From the NCBI GenBank assembly GCA_026018925.1, contig JAKSZU010000009.1, forward strand, positions 71,102,949-71,166,948: a DNA stretch of 64,000 nt, given 5' to 3'. Numbering within the stretch: position 1 is the stretch's first letter; each line of letters starts with the position of its first letter. The DNA is from Tupaia tana (taxonomy: Eukaryota > Chordata > Mammalia > Scandentia > Tupaiidae). The notes under the pieces are model-generated. The model saw only the letters and a program-made list of their open reading frames with translations. It did not search any database and was not told the origin of the DNA. Below are positions 51,492 to 62,995 of this stretch, piece by piece. Position numbers and translations under genes: made by a program.

Positions 51492-52049
51492 CCTAATATG
51501 CATTTTGTATGAACTCCTTTAAGACCCTTTTACATATTCAAGAGTTTCTCTAGGCTACATATCTAGGAATAGAATTCCTGGGTCATGGAATTACATAAAT
51601 GTTTTAACACTTTATAACATAGTGCCCAATTGTTTCTCCAGAGTGTTGTACCAATTACAGCATATATGAATCTCCATATCCTGTTTGCCAACATTTTAAA
51701 AATTTTGTCAATCAAATACTCATAAATTATCATTGCATTCTATTATAGTTTCATTTTGTATTTCCCTGATTACTTACCTATGCTGAGCCACTTATATGGT
51801 TCTTGGCCATTCATGTTTTCTCTTCTGGGGAACACTTGTGTCTTTTGCCCATTTATTGTCTTCTTACTGATTTGTAGTTTTTGAATATATTCCAGATACT
51901 GATCTTTTCTCTGCTTTATGTATTGTATGTGTTTTGCTTTATGGTATCTATGATACATGGAGATAATTAGGATTAATATAGTCAAATATTTATTAATATA
52001 TTAATATAGTCAACTGTTTTCTTTTATACCTAGTTTTGTGGGGGAGGTG

Positions 52050-52180
52050 ACATAGTTTAGTAGTTAATAACCTAGACTAAGGAGACAGGCTACTTGGATT
52101 TAAATTCTGGTTCTTCTGGTTCTTTGCCGTGTAAACTTGGGCACATTTTACAAGCTCTCTATTATATTTTCTAAGAATCA
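52050..52180 (+). repeat. MIR-like fragment
   Basis: TTTAGTAGTTAATAACCTAG, CTACTTGGATTTAAATTCTGG and GTGTAAACTTGGGCAC resemble MIR. Confidence 0.6.
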
Positions 52181-52747
52181 GCTTTGGACTCTTTGAACTT
52201 CTCTACTATAGCTTTGTGTACTAGTTCATTAATTTCTTCTCTTCATTGTCTCTTTTATTTTGCTTCCTTTGGGTTTTATTCAGCTCATCTCACTTCTCCC
52301 CTGCCTTTTACTTAGTTCTTGGGCTGAAATTCAATGACTTGACTTAAGAATTCATCTTATTTTTTTCTAATATATGCAGTGATTATAAAGTTCTCTCTAC
52401 TGTTTTGCTTATTGCACATTTCTAACATATTATTTTCATTATCTTTGAGTTCCAAGTGTTTTTCAGTATGATTTTTTCATTGATCTAAGAATTATTATGA
52501 GGTATTTTAAAATGAATTTGATCAAGTCTTCTATTCTTACTAACAAATTTAATTGTTATGGCTATAAATATGCTCCTATGGTACTAATACTTTGAACTTT
52601 GTTGCTATTCATTTTATGATCTAACATATCAATTTTTATAATTTTTCCATGTATTCTTGAGAATATGTTTATATAGTTGTTTGGTGCAGGGTTTTCTAAT
52701 TATTGGTGTCAGGAAACAATACGTCAGTCTACAAGTTTTAATTAAAA

Positions 52748-53014
52748 ATTTTTTTTTTCTTTTTTTGGAGAGGTTTTTGGTACAGGGCGCGTGCACTTGC
52801 CAGACACACAGAGAGAGACAGAGAGACAGAAAGCAAGAAATCACCCCCCGGGGGGATGGCCATGCTGCAATCCCTTCTCCTCCATTTTCCTCTTGGGATC
52901 TTGGGCGCGCACACACGTGCCCGGCGTGAGTTTTAAGCTACTGGGTCTGGGACTCGAACGTGGTCAACTATATGGCATTCCAGTGACTTAGCCATTATGC
53001 TCACTGCTGGTCCC
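52748..53014 (-). repeat. SINE-A
   Basis: GGAGAGGTTTTTGGTACAGGG, GGGACTCGAACGTGGTCAAC and GCTCACTGCTGGTCCC, bounded by AATTTT on both sides. Confidence 0.92.
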
Positions 53015-53076
53015 AATTTTAAAATATTTTTGAGTTTTTTTTTTTTTTATCTTGACCTATCAATAATAGTGAAATG

Positions 53077-53126
53077 TGTGTGTGTGTGTGTGTGTGTGTG
53101 TTTTTGAGAGGGTTTTTTTCTTTCTT

Positions 53127-53164
<38 letters not shown>

Positions 53165-53396
53165 CATAGAGCACATGCATTCACCGGATAGACAGAGACA
53201 GAGAGACAGAAAGTGAGAAATCACCCCCCGGGGAGGATGGCCATGCTGCAATCCCTTCTTCTCCATTTTCCTCTTGGGATCTTGGGTATGCATGCACACA
53301 CACCCAGCATGAGTTTAAGTCACCACGTCTGGGACTTCATGGGAATCGACTTCATGGGAATCCAGTGACATAGTCATTACTCCAACATCTGGTCCC
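53077..53396 (-). repeat. (TG)n, T-run and SINE-A
   Basis: (TG)n at 53077-53102, a T-run of about 31 (53131-53162), then the body TTGCCATAGAGCACATGC ... CAACATCTGGTCCC. TSD AGTGAAATGTGTG / GTGAAATGTATTTTG. Confidence 0.88.
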
Positions 53397-53802
53397 GTGA
53401 AATGTATTTTGAAATCTGTCATTATGATGTTGGTTTTGCCAGTCTCACCCCATTATGCTATCAGTTTTTGTTTTATATTTATTTCAGGTAATTTATTAAT
53501 GTCATAGAAATTTCAGTTGTTTAATCTTATCAATGAATTTAATATTTTATATCATTTTCTGACTTTTTTCATTCCTAATAATACTTTATTTTCTTAAAGT
53601 CGTCTTTACCTGATATTCAAATAGCATTTCCAACTTTTAGTATTTGCCTGTTACATCTTTCTCCGTCCTTTGAATTTTCAACTTTTCTGAATGTATACTC
53701 AGGGCTCTGAATAACATATTACATATCTTTAATCTTACCTGACAATCTCTGTTTTTAACTGAGCAGAATGAGTACAGGGGTCTCTTCTTTCTGTAGTGTA
53801 TA

Positions 53803-54166
53803 CAGTCAACCCTCTGTATCCACAGATTCTTGTATGTAGATTCAATCAGCTGCAGACTGAAAAATGTTTTTGCTGACCTGTACTGTGTAGTTAAGCCAAT
53901 GATGGTTGAGTCTGTACTGAAGGTATATAGACTACAAACTTTTTCTTGTTATTATTTCTTAAACAACGGAGTGTAACAACTAGTTACATAGCATTTACAT
54001 TGTGTTAGGTATTATAAGTAATCTAGAGATAATTTAAAGGGAGGATTTGCGTAGGTTATGGGCAGGTACTATACCATTCTAAATAAGGAGACTTGAGCAT
54101 CTGTGGATTTTGGCATCTGTGGGGAGCTCCTGGAGCCAACCCCCTGGAGATATTGAGGGGCAGCTG
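53803..54166 (+). mobile_element. Non-autonomous Tigger/MER2-like DNA transposon
   Basis: Begins CAGTCAACCCTCTGTATCC and ends GATATTGAGGGGCAGCTG, imperfect inverted ends, with TA at 53801-53802 and 54167-54168. Shares TAACAACTAGTTACATAGC and GAGATAATTTAAAG-type blocks with 10326-10679. Confidence 0.88.
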
Positions 54167-54458
54167 TAATTTTAAAAGTTCCTCTAGTTTACATCTACTG
54201 GCAGAAAATGCTTCCTTGATTGTATGTATCTGAAATAAACTTTTTAAAAAATTTGCCTGTTTATCTTGAGTGAAGAATTACTAGGTAAACAATTCTAAAT
54301 TGACACGTCTTTTCTTTAGTACTTTAAGATTTTATTCCAGTTTAATTTTTGTTCAGTTCTTGCTGTCGAAAAGTTCAATGTTTGACTAATTTGTCACCTC
54401 TTTATCAGTGATATTTCTTTCAGACTCTTTTTAGGATAGTTTATCTCTAGTCCGCCTT

Positions 54459-54636
54459 TTTTTTTAGAATTATTTTATTTAAATTTATTTATTTTAATTT
54501 TATCAGAGAGGGACACAGCGAGCAAGTGAGAAAGAGAGAGAGAAAGTGAGAAAGCAAGCCACCGGGACCGGGACTTGAACCCGATTGGTCTTGTGGGAGT
54601 CAAGTACCCTAAACTACCATGCCACCTGCTGGTCTC
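54459..54636 (-). repeat. Short-form SINE-A
   Basis: TTTATTTATTTTAATTTTATC, GAGAAAGCAAGCCACCGGG, GGGACTTGAACCCGATTGG and CCACCTGCTGGTCTC. Confidence 0.9.
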
Positions 54637-54908
54637 TTTAGTCTCCATTTTTACTACAGTGAATCTTAGGACTTGGTGTCTTTCTGTTTATTTAGCTGAG
54701 TATAGGTCATGCCATATGAAATTAACAATATTCAGCCATTTTCTACCCACAATTCCATATGTTTTAGACAAATACATTGTATTTTCTCCATCTGTGAATT
54801 AATGGTATTTACCGTTTTAGAGAACTATCAGATAAAACCTTCAGGAGTATTGTTTTACCTATGTTTTCTTTCTTCTCATCTTTTTATTTTTTTAAAGAGT
54901 TATTTATT

Positions 54909-55165
54909 GGGACCAGCAGTTAGCGTAATGGCTACGTCTCTGGACTCCCATGTAGTTGACGGCATTTTGAGTCCCGGACCCCATGGCTTAAACTCACGCT
55001 GGGCATGTGTCCGTGTGTGCCCAAGATCCCGAGAGGAGAATGGAGTAGAAGGGATTGCAGCATGGCCATCCCCCCGGGGGTGATTTCTAGCTTTCCGTTT
55101 CTCTGTCTCTCTCTGTCCTGGTGAGCACATGTGCCCTACAGCAACAACAACAACAACAACAGCAA
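54909..55165 (+). repeat. SINE-A with (CAA)n tail
   Basis: GGGACCAGCAGTTAGCGTAATG, TTTTGAGTCCCGGACCCC, GTGCCCTACAGCAACAACAAC tail. Confidence 0.92.
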
Positions 55166-55241
55166 AAAGCCTCCAGATTTGGCACTTGAACTGTGGACCA
55201 CGAGGGAGTCCAGTGCCCAAACCACCACACCTGCTCGCCCC
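55166..55241 (-). repeat. SINE-A head remnant
   Basis: CTCCAGATTTGGCACTTGAAC, GAGGGAGTCCAGTGCCC and ACCTGCTCGCCCC. Likely the head half of an older short-form copy whose tail (before 54909) was split off by the SINE-A insertion. Confidence 0.7.
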
Positions 55242-55547
55242 TTTTTCTCACCTTTTTGGGACCACTACTAGATATGTTTTAGAACTTAGAATTCTCTTTC
55301 ATATCTCTCACTTTCTCTTTTATGTTTTCCATCTTCTTGTCTTTTTGGTTGCATTCTGGATACTTTATTTAAAGTTTGGTATTCTAGTTTAATAGTTCTC
55401 TTCACCTGTGACTAATCTGCAGTTTAACAGATTCATTTCAGATTTTCAATTATTTTTCTTCTATTTTTAGAGGATCCATTTCTTCCATCTTCCTTGACAT
55501 TTCTGATACTTTCTTTTGCTTATTCATTTTTTTAAGATTCCTTCTAG

Positions 55548-55746
55548 GGGCTGGAAGGTGGCATACTGATTAAGAGCGTTAGGCTCCCACATGGCCGACT
55601 GTGATCTGAGTCCTAGACCTAGCGACTTGCTTTCTGACTTTCTCTTTCTCTCTCTCTCTCTCTCCCTCTTTCTCACTCTGTCCCTCTCTGATGAAATTAA
55701 AATAAATAAATAAAATAAAGTTCAATAAAATAATTCTTTAAAAAAG
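55548..55746 (+). repeat. Short-form SINE-A with TSD
   Basis: GGGGCTGGAAGGTGGCATAC head, CT-rich middle, TCTCTGATGAAATTAAAAT and a TAAATAAATAAAATAAAG tail. TSD ATTCCTTCT on both sides. Confidence 0.88.
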
Positions 55747-55778
55747 TATTCCTTCTATTTCATTAATCATTTCATATA

Positions 55779-55893
55779 TGGGGGGGAGTCTTCAAAAAGG
55801 TCATGGAAAATGCATATTACATAAAAAACTATGCATAGATTTAAAAATTCTTTTTCACCCAAATACTTTAATTTCATTTTTCCATGAACATTG
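55779..55893 (+). mobile_element. Mariner-like MITE fossil, partial
   Basis: GGGGAGTCTTCAAAAAGGTC, GGAAAATGCATATTACATAA, AACTATGCATAGATTT and TTTTTCCATGAACATTGG. Confidence 0.65.
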
Positions 55894-56048
55894 GAAATCA
55901 CTTGCGATATTATCATTCTCTTTCTAATAATTCTATTAAAGTTCATAATGGTCTAACCGTGTCATCTGTTGTTTCTACTAATTTATCTTAATGTTTTTTG
56001 TGTGTAGTGCTTATATTTAAGAATTTATATTTCATTGATTTTTATCTG

Positions 56049-56281
56049 GGAACCCATGTTGACCGCGGTTTGCGTCCCGGACCCGGTTGCTTAAACTCAC
56101 GCCGGGTGCGTGTGCGTGTGTGCCCAAGATCCCAAGAGGAGAATGGAGGAGAAGGGATTGCAGTGTGGCCATCCCCCCTGGGGGATGATTTCTCGCTTTC
56201 TGTCTCTCTGTTTCTCTATGTCTTTCTGGTGAGCACACGCACCCTATAGCAAAAACCTCTCCAAAAAAAAAAAAAAAAAAA
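56049..56281 (+). repeat. SINE-A with damaged head
   Basis: The A-box half is missing. TTGACCGCGGTTTGCGTCCC, GAGAAGGGATTGCAGTGTG, ACGCACCCTATAGCAAAAACC and a 19-A tail. CpGs retained, so young. Confidence 0.92.
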
Positions 56282-57740
56282 CATTCAGAATGAGAACCTT
56301 ATGTGTTGAATCCCATATTCCCCCAAAAGATGTTTGTAACCTTTCTGAGGCTGAGATTTTATCAGCCTTTCATATCTTTTTATTCTCTACAAAACCAAAC
56401 TCATTATTGTGTAAATGTCTCAGATTAAATGTTATAGAAGCTATACGTTAGCCTCTTTGATTTGAAATATACTTTCAAGGAATGATGTAGTTAAATGTAC
56501 ATATAGTAAAAGCAAAAAATATACTTTTTTGTAGTGTTTGAAGCAATATGTTAAACTCTTGGGTGGTTCTTTGGTAATTAAGGTAACTGAATTCTTCCTC
56601 CATTTTATATACGTGAGTCTATGTGAATTATAATAAATATACATTTTCTTATCCTAGGGATATTACTTTTAATTTTATATTGGATTCCCTGCATAATACT
56701 TTATAATTTCATGTAAATATTGTTGTTTATATCCTAATGTAGTAACACTACTACCATCTATACATCATAGCCTACACTTTTTATCACCAGGTTATCAGAA
56801 TAAGGTGTCACCTGTTCTGTGATTTCTCACCACCATTCTATAGTCTGTTTTAATATAAGCCTCTTAAGCATTTCTCACAGCCAGTTACAGTGTGTTCTCA
56901 TCAAGGCTACTGTTATAAATGGCATGCATGCATATTTATGTGAAGGATTCAAAGACATTTGTAAGTCATATCCTTGCATTCTAAATGAATTCTGCATAAG
57001 CAGTATAACATTTTAACTACTAGAGATAACTTTCATGAGTAAACACGCTTTAAGGCTTTTATCAATTTAAATAGATAGACTTTTTTTTTGAAAGAAAATG
57101 AAGCTTATTTATTGTGGTACCTAATACCCATTAATATGTCAAGATTATAAATTAGAACATATTGGAAGAAAAGTCATTGAAACCTATGCATTTTTCTAGT
57201 CTAGAAAGCCTTAGAATCTCCCTTACTTATATATTAGTTGGTTAATATTTTTTCTGGCACTCTGAACAGGATATGTATGCAGTATATAGGTTATTAAACT
57301 CTCACAATACTGCTTTCAAACAGAAGATCCTTTTAAGCCTTCACTGACCAATTTATTTCTGTTATCTGTGTGGTCGGTAACATAGTAGCCTTTAGAACTG
57401 CTTTCTAGTGCAGAATAGGTTTCATATATCTGTCATGTTTTTATAACCTGTGAAACAGAGCAGTTTCATAGGAGCAAACAAACTCACATTTTTTTGTAAG
57501 TAGACCTAGACTGCTCATAGATAGTTACTTGATTTTGTTAAAAAAGGGTATTTATTTGTTAGTTGAATAGGTAATTCAGTTTTTCATTCCTTGTTGGCCT
57601 AGATTTGATTGCATATTTTGCTTTCATGGGACAAGATTATTAAAAGATAAAGGATGAGTATGTTTCATTTTTAGCTTGTGATATAAATTATATATCACAA
57701 TATATAATATATATGTATATATATATATAATTTACTTATA

Positions 57741-57869
57741 CATGAAGCCTTCAAAAAGTTCACAAAGTATGTATTATGAAAAGAAATACACCAAGATTTA
57801 AAAATTTTTGCACCAAAATAAACTTGTACTGTAATTCCATTTTTTCAGAAACTTTTTGAAGTCCCCTCA
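57741..57869 (+). mobile_element. Mariner-like MITE fossil
   Basis: CATGAAGCCTTCAAAAAGTT and AACTTTTTGAAGTCCCCTCATG are inverted ends. Inner TTTGCACCAAAATAAACTTG. Confidence 0.75.
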
Positions 57870-58039
57870 TGTGTGTGCAGCTATGTGTATAAATCATATA
57901 AATTACCACCACTAAACAATTTCTACCAACTTTTTGAACTCAGATGACACTTTCCTGGTCATTACATGTGAAAAATTGAATAGATGAGAAATCTACCTTA
58001 GGAAATTGTGTAACATAAGCAGATCTCTAACTTAGAGCT

Positions 58040-58205
58040 TTTAAAAAGTGATGATCCTCCTGCTCCAGTTTCCCCACTAGCTAAGATTACAGGTGTGTAC
58101 CTGTAATGGTATGTTCAGGTCACCCCAGGAACTGAACCTGGGCCTCCCACATGATTTCTAGCATCCCAAGTGGTGTTGCTACCTGTGTACCACTGTGTCT
58201 GGGCT
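58040..58205 (-). repeat. Old SINE with 7SL/Alu-like segment fused to a tRNA-like segment
   Basis: GATCCTCCTGCTCCAGTTTC then CTAGCTAAGATTACAGGTGTG is an antisense Alu-domain signature. AACTGAACCTGGGCCTCCCAC is an antisense B-box region. Same layout as 2197-2356. Confidence 0.75.
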
Positions 58206-58577
58206 GGAAATTTGTTTTGTTGTATAGGCTATAAGACATTTTACAGTTTTGTCTTTTCCTCTGCTTTTTATAACTTCCTTCTTCAGTCCAAATAACCAAG
58301 ATCAGAAGGTCAATGCATTTTACTAAATGTTTTACAATTCCGTTTGGAGAAATCATAGTAGAAAACATCTTCCAGAGCAAAATATTCTGCTTATTTTATT
58401 CTATGATAGCCATTGCTTTTATTCTTCAGGGAACTTTCAGGAACCTAAGAGATATTTATTAACCTGGATCAATATTATTAGAAACCAGGAGAAGTCTTAA
58501 CATTGGCCAAAGATGTATATACTGTTGGAAAATTTGAAGAGTTTGTATATACTGTTGGAAAAAATAAAGTGTTATGT

Positions 58578-58800
58578 GGGGGCCAGCAGATGGTATGGTG
58601 GTTAAGGCACTGAACTCCCATATGTCTGACCTGGTGGCTTGAAAATCATGCAGGTCACACATGCACGTGTGCCCAAAATCCAGACAGGAGAGTGGAAGAG
58701 AAGAGATTGTGGCATGGCCATCCTCTGAGGTGGTGATTTCTCACTTTTTCTGTCACTCTTCAGTGAGCCTATGTACCCTAGGTCAAAAACCTAAAACAAA
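58578..58800 (+). repeat. SINE-A with short head deletion
   Basis: GGGGGCCAGCAGATGGTATGG, CCTGGTGGCTTGAAAATCATG, GTGCCCAAAATCCAGACAGG and GTACCCTAGGTCAAAAACC. Confidence 0.88.
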
Positions 58801-59164
58801 AATTATGTGTAATTATATGCAAAGTCAGAAAGAACAAATTTGAGATGAATTTTAGAGTCTGTTTCCTATGTTCTTGGGACTCTACCCTGATTTGGAGTTA
58901 GATTATAGATCTTGGTTCTTCAGCAGTATACATTTATTTTTCTCTTTACCACTCTCAATTCCTCCTCTCCTTTTTTGGGGGGCAACATCCACCCTACTAT
59001 TCTGGTATTAATAAAACAAAAAAATAATTAGAATTGCAAGAATCCTTTTAGACTGCTTTGTCTGGTTGTCTAATTTTATAAATGAGGAAAGTTAAGATGA
59101 AAAGAGTCTGAGTCTAGGTATCAGATTTTCTGATATGTATTCTTTATAACTCAATTGTTATGCA

Positions 59165-59388
59165 ATTTTTAAAAATCTTATTTCTTGATAGAGAGCAACT
59201 GAAAGACAGATACCCTTGACAGGATCTCATCCCACCAAAATCTGTAGCCCCATACCCTGTAGCCAGCCAGGGTCACAGGCACTCATCTGCATGCCTGGCA
59301 TGTGTCAGGTTGACCTGGTATCTGGACCCTGGTCTTCATGTGGCTTCTGCATTGCAGAATGCTAGTTCCTGTGCCGTCAACTGGACCC
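59165..59388 (-). repeat. SINE-B
   Basis: TTCTTGATAGAGAGCAACTG, CCTTGACAGGATCTCATCCC, CAGGTTGACCTGGTATCTGG and GTGCCGTCAACTGGACCC. Confidence 0.7.
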
Positions 59389-59401
59389 TATTATATAAAT
59401 T

Positions 59402-59605
59402 TTATTTTTTTATTTCTTCCATGAGAGCGAAAGAGAGACAGGTACTCCCAATAGGGTCCTCACACCATAATCCACCAAAAGGTTCAAGTGGCCCAGATTA
59501 TGAGTGCATACATGTCTGCTGTGCTCACAGTTGTCCTGCTATGCAAACCTCAGACCTTTTTCATGTAAATCCAGTTGTGTCACCACTGTGCCACCATCTG
59601 GCCCC
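59402..59605 (-). repeat. SINE-B, tandem neighbour
   Basis: TTCTTCCATGAGAGCGAAAG, CCAATAGGGTCCTCACACC, GCAAACCTCAGACC and CACTGTGCCACCATCTGGCC. Same orientation, 14 bases from the previous copy. Confidence 0.7.
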
Positions 59606-60252
59606 TATACAATTTTTAAAATAACTTAAAATATGTTAATTTTCTGGGTTTTGTTATATTTGTTGTATTTCTCAACTTTTAACAACTTGTGATTTGCTAT
59701 GATGACTTTTCTCACTCTCAGTGCAGTTGCTCTCCAAAAAATGTTGGTGAGAATAAAGGCTATTCTTAATAGTGTTCTAGAAAGATGTTTCAATTCTGTG
59801 CCCAATAAGAAACAGTTTAGATGAATAAAGAAATTCTTTCAACATCCCACATTTTGCTTAATAAAGGTAAAAGGAAAAGAGACTATGAGCAAAATGATTT
59901 TCTCCCCACCCCTTTTACTTAAATTTTTACATTTGATAAGCAGTAATGACCAGTGGGGTTATATTTTATAACCTTGAAGATCAGTTAGCATTCATCCTTT
60001 TGAGGTCTCTAACCCCATTGGTTCCTCCCAAAGTGTCATAGACCCACTTGATATATGTAAATGTAGGTACATAAACTGACCCTATGTCTGATGAGTAGAC
60101 TTGACTGATCCAAGTGTGTGCATATGTTTGTGTGCGTGTGAAGCTAAATTATTGAATCACAATATAATACACTGTTGTTTTGAGCACTGTAGCTGAAGAA
60201 ACTTTCAATAAGATATACTGTTTATCTAGTACCCATAGGTCCTTGGAATTTA

Positions 60253-60783
60253 TTTATTTATTTATTTGAGATTTTTTTTTTTGAGAGGTTTTCACTATAG
60301 GGTGCGTGCGCTCGCCAGACAGACAGAGAGAGACAGAGAGACAGAAAGCAAGAAATCACCCTCCAGGGGGGATGGCCACACCACAATCGCTTCTCCTCCA
60401 TTCTCCTCTCGGGATCTTGGGCACGCACGCACACGCACCCAGCGTGAGTTTTAAGTCACCGGGTCCGGGACGCGAACCACAGTCGACTACGTGGGAGTCC
60501 ACCAACATAGCCATTACGCTAGCTCTGGTCCCATATTTGAGATTTTTGTTATAGGGTGCATGTGCTCACTGGAGAGACAGAGAAAGAAATTGAGAAATCA
60601 CCTCCCAGGCAGGATGACTGCACTGCAGTCCCTTTTTCTCTATTCTCCTCTCAGGATTTTGGTCACGCATGCACACATGACCAGTGTGAGTTTCAAGCTA
60701 CCAAGTCCTAGATTCGAACTATCATCGACTATGTGGCCATGTTGGAGTCCAGCACCTTAACCACTATGCCACCTGCTAGCCTC
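60253..60783 (-). repeat. Two SINE-As, one nested in the tail of the other
   Basis: The outer, older copy (60535-60783 plus its T/A-rich tail at 60253-60275) is bounded by GTCCTTGGAATTTAT on both sides. The inner, younger copy (about 60276-60533) runs from GAGAGGTTTTCACTATAGGG to GCTAGCTCTGGTCCC with the TATTTGAGATTTTT repeat flanking it. Confidence 0.88.
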
Positions 60784-60972
60784 AGTCCTTGGAATTTATA
60801 TACAAAATGTTATATATATGTGAATTTACAAGAGGAGTCTAGTTTCATTAAATTTTTATAGGTATCCATGACTTAAAAAGAAGTTTTGAGAACCATTGTT
60901 ATAAATGTTCTTTTTTTTTTTTTTTTAAATTCGGATAATCGTTCCTTGAGAGCTTATAAGAAGAAAAGGCCT

Positions 60973-61208
60973 TGGGCCGTAAGGTGGCTGGATCCTACAT
61001 GACAGACTTTGCAGTTTGAGGTCTAGATTCCACACCTTGAAAAACATGCTGTGCACACATGCATGTTTGCTCAAAATCCCAAAAGGAGGCAGAAAAGGAG
61101 AAGAGATTGTGACATGACCGTTCCCTATGGCGGAGTGCTTTCTTTCTCTCTCTCTTTCTCTGTGTCTGATGAGTGCATGTTACCCCTGGTAAATTAAAAA
61201 AAGAAAAA
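60973..61208 (+). repeat. SINE-A, old
   Basis: GGGCCGTAAGGTGGCTGGATCC, CTTGAAAAACATGCTGTGC, CAAAATCCCAAAAGGAGG and GTTACCCCTGGTAAATTAAA. Confidence 0.85.
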
Positions 61209-61321
61209 GTCCTAAAAAGTGAACTCCAGAGGGCTTCTGGGATCAAAAGTCAGGGGGTAGGGGACTATGAGGCAGGGGAAGATTTGGAAAACGTTGCTAT
61301 TGAATATGTAATTTACAAGCA

Positions 61322-61325
<4 letters not shown>

Positions 61326-61367
<42 letters not shown>
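61326..61367. repeat. Poly(T), about 42 bases
   Basis: Uninterrupted T-run, probably the expanded tail of the antisense SINE-B that follows. Confidence 0.95.
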
Positions 61368-61372
<5 letters not shown>

Positions 61373-61585
61373 AAATAAAGCATATTTATTTCTTTCATCA
61401 GTGAGACAGGAAAACTCCACTCCCAATAGGATCTTAACACTGTGATCCACCCCCAACTTCAGCCAGCCCCAGATCATGGGCACATAAATAAATAATTCCA
61501 GACACAAACTTGGAATCTTCCTATGTGGTTCAGTCTTGCAGAATTTCACACCATATCACTATCTAACACCCAAGTAGATATCTAT
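61368..61585 (-). repeat. SINE-B
   Basis: TATTTCTTTCATCAGTGAGAC, CTCCCAATAGGATCTTAAC, CACAAACTTGGAATCTTCC and CACCATATCACTATCTAAC. Confidence 0.55.
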
Positions 61586-61674
61586 GCCCTAGTCATGTGG
61601 GGGGAAAGGTCCAAGTATAGTATAGTAAATAAAAGGAATATTTTGTAGCCAAGGGATATTTTGTCCCCATTTAT

Positions 61675-61870
61675 CCATGAGGACAAATCCTGCTTCAGCT
61701 ATTTACCAGCTCTGTGTCTTTAGGCAAGTTATTTAAACTCTCTGTGCTCCCTCACTTTTCATGGGATAACAATAGTACCTATTTCATAGGATGTGAGCAT
61801 TAAAATGAGTCATATCTAGAAAGTGCTTATAGCAGTTTCTGCCCTAGTAGTACATAAGTTTAGCTGTTAT
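61675..61870 (+). repeat. MIR
   Basis: CAGCTATTTACCAGCTCTGTG, TTTAGGCAAGTTATTTAAAC, AACAATAGTACCTATTTC and AGAAAGTGCTTATAGCAG. Confidence 0.85.
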
Positions 61871-61984
61871 TACTGCTGTTGTTAGTGTGACTATTTTAAT
61901 TATTGCTGTTACCGCTATAGAGTGCCACCAGGGCTGATATGAGGTGCAGTTAGAGACTTAGCCAGATTTAGTGATCTAATTGAG

Positions 61985-62108
61985 GAGTCAGCAAATTCTT
62001 TCCATAAAAGGCCAGATGGTCTCCACTGAAACTATTTCAGCCATAGACAATATGTAAAAAAAAAAAAAAAAAAAATACATGGTTGTGTTTCAAAAAACTT
62101 TATCCACA
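61985..62108 (-). mobile_element. hAT (MER1-like) DNA transposon fragment
   Basis: GTCAGCAAATTCTTTCCATAAA, AGGCCAGATGGTCTC, CAGCCATAGACAATATG and AACTTTATCCACAAAATTAGG fit a non-autonomous Charlie family, with an A-run at 62058-62076. Confidence 0.65.
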
Positions 62109-62117
62109 AAATTAGGT

Positions 62118-62360
62118 GTTGAGGACAGGAGGTGGTACAGCTAGATCCCACATGGTTCCAGTTCCAGACCCAGTAACTTGAAAAACATGTTGGGATTGTG
62201 TGCACGTATGCTCAAAATCCTGAGAGTAGAGTAGAATGGAGAAGAAGGGGTTGCAGCATGGCCATACTTCCTGGAGGGGAGTTATTTATCTCTCTCTCTC
62301 TGTCTCTGTCTCTGGAGAGTGCACATGCCCTATAGCAAAACTAAAAAAGAAAAAAAAAGT
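62118..62360 (+). repeat. SINE-A, old
   Basis: GAGGACAGGAGGTGGTACAG head, CTTGAAAAACATGTTGGG, TGCACATGCCCTATAGCAAAAC end. Confidence 0.85.
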
Positions 62361-62544
62361 GTTCATCCAATTGCAGATTAATCAGTTGAATAATCTTTTG
62401 TCTACAAAATATCATTAAAAATACCCAATATTAGGAGATTATACAGGAATCTTTAATGTACCCAATGTAAGTCATTCACTAAGAATTTGATTGGTAAGTG
62501 ATTGAATAGTGGGTTGATTATGTGCAACTGCAAACATTAGAAAT

Positions 62545-62995
62545 GGTAAAGCAGTGTTTCTTAAACTTTCACATGTGTCAGAAATTAACACATTGGTTAC
62601 TGGTTTTCTTTCTTTTTTTTGGAGAGGTTTTTGCTATAGGGCGCATGTGCTCGCCAGAAAGACAGAGAGAGACAGAGAGACAGAAAGCGAGAAATCACCC
62701 CCCCAAGGGGGATGGTCACGCCGCAATCCCTTCTCCTCCATTCTCCTCTCGGGATCTTGGGCACGCACGCACACGCGCCCGGCGTGAGTTTTAAGCCACC
62801 GGGTCCGGGACGCGAACCGCGGTCGACTACGTGGGAGTCCAGCGACATAGCCATTACGCTAACTGCTGGTCCCGGTTACTGGTTTTCAACATCAGATTTT
62901 CTGACTTTTAGATCTGGGTTGGGCATGAAAATTTTCACTTCAAATAAGTTCCCAGGTGTTGCTGGTGCTGCAGGTTTAAGGTACACCAATGTAGA
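62545..62995 (+). mobile_element. MER20-like hAT transposon split by a SINE-A
   Basis: AGCAGTGTTTCTTAAACTTT and CACATGTGTCAGAAATTAAC lie left of the SINE; AAGTTCCCAGGTGTTGCTGG and TGCTGCAGGTTTAAGG lie right of it, in the order of the MER20 consensus. Confidence 0.75.
62609..62873 (-). repeat. SINE-A, very young, inside MER20-like element
   Basis: Fully preserved: GAGAGGTTTTTGCTATAGGG, ACGCGCCCGGCGTGAG, GACGCGAACCGCGGTCGAC and ACGCTAACTGCTGGTCCC. TSD GGTTACTGGTTTTC at 62595-62608 and 62874-62887. Confidence 0.96.

Larger units (their letters stand above)
49440..51500 (-). mobile_element. L1-type element: ORF1 region and 5' UTR, antisense
   Basis: GTCTGGTGTTGGTAAATTC, GTGTCTTGGAGAAGATCTTC, GATTCTATTTGGGGTCCTTTG and GGATACCAATTATCCGG are antisense L1 ORF1/early ORF2 sequence. 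From about 50820 the sequence is 5' UTR-like. Two SINE-As sit inside. No ORF2 body follows, so it may be a HAL1-like or truncated element. Confidence 0.7.
51520..55510 (-). repeat. Older L1 fragments, antisense, with insertions
   Basis: GAATAGAATTCCTGGGTCATGG, CCAATTGTTTCTCCAGAGTG and TTTGTATTTCCCTGATTAC give the 3' part. 52180-52750, 53400-53800 and 54180-54455 continue with ORF2/ORF1-like AT-rich antisense sequence. A MIR, a Tigger and several SINEs interrupt it. Confidence 0.55.
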
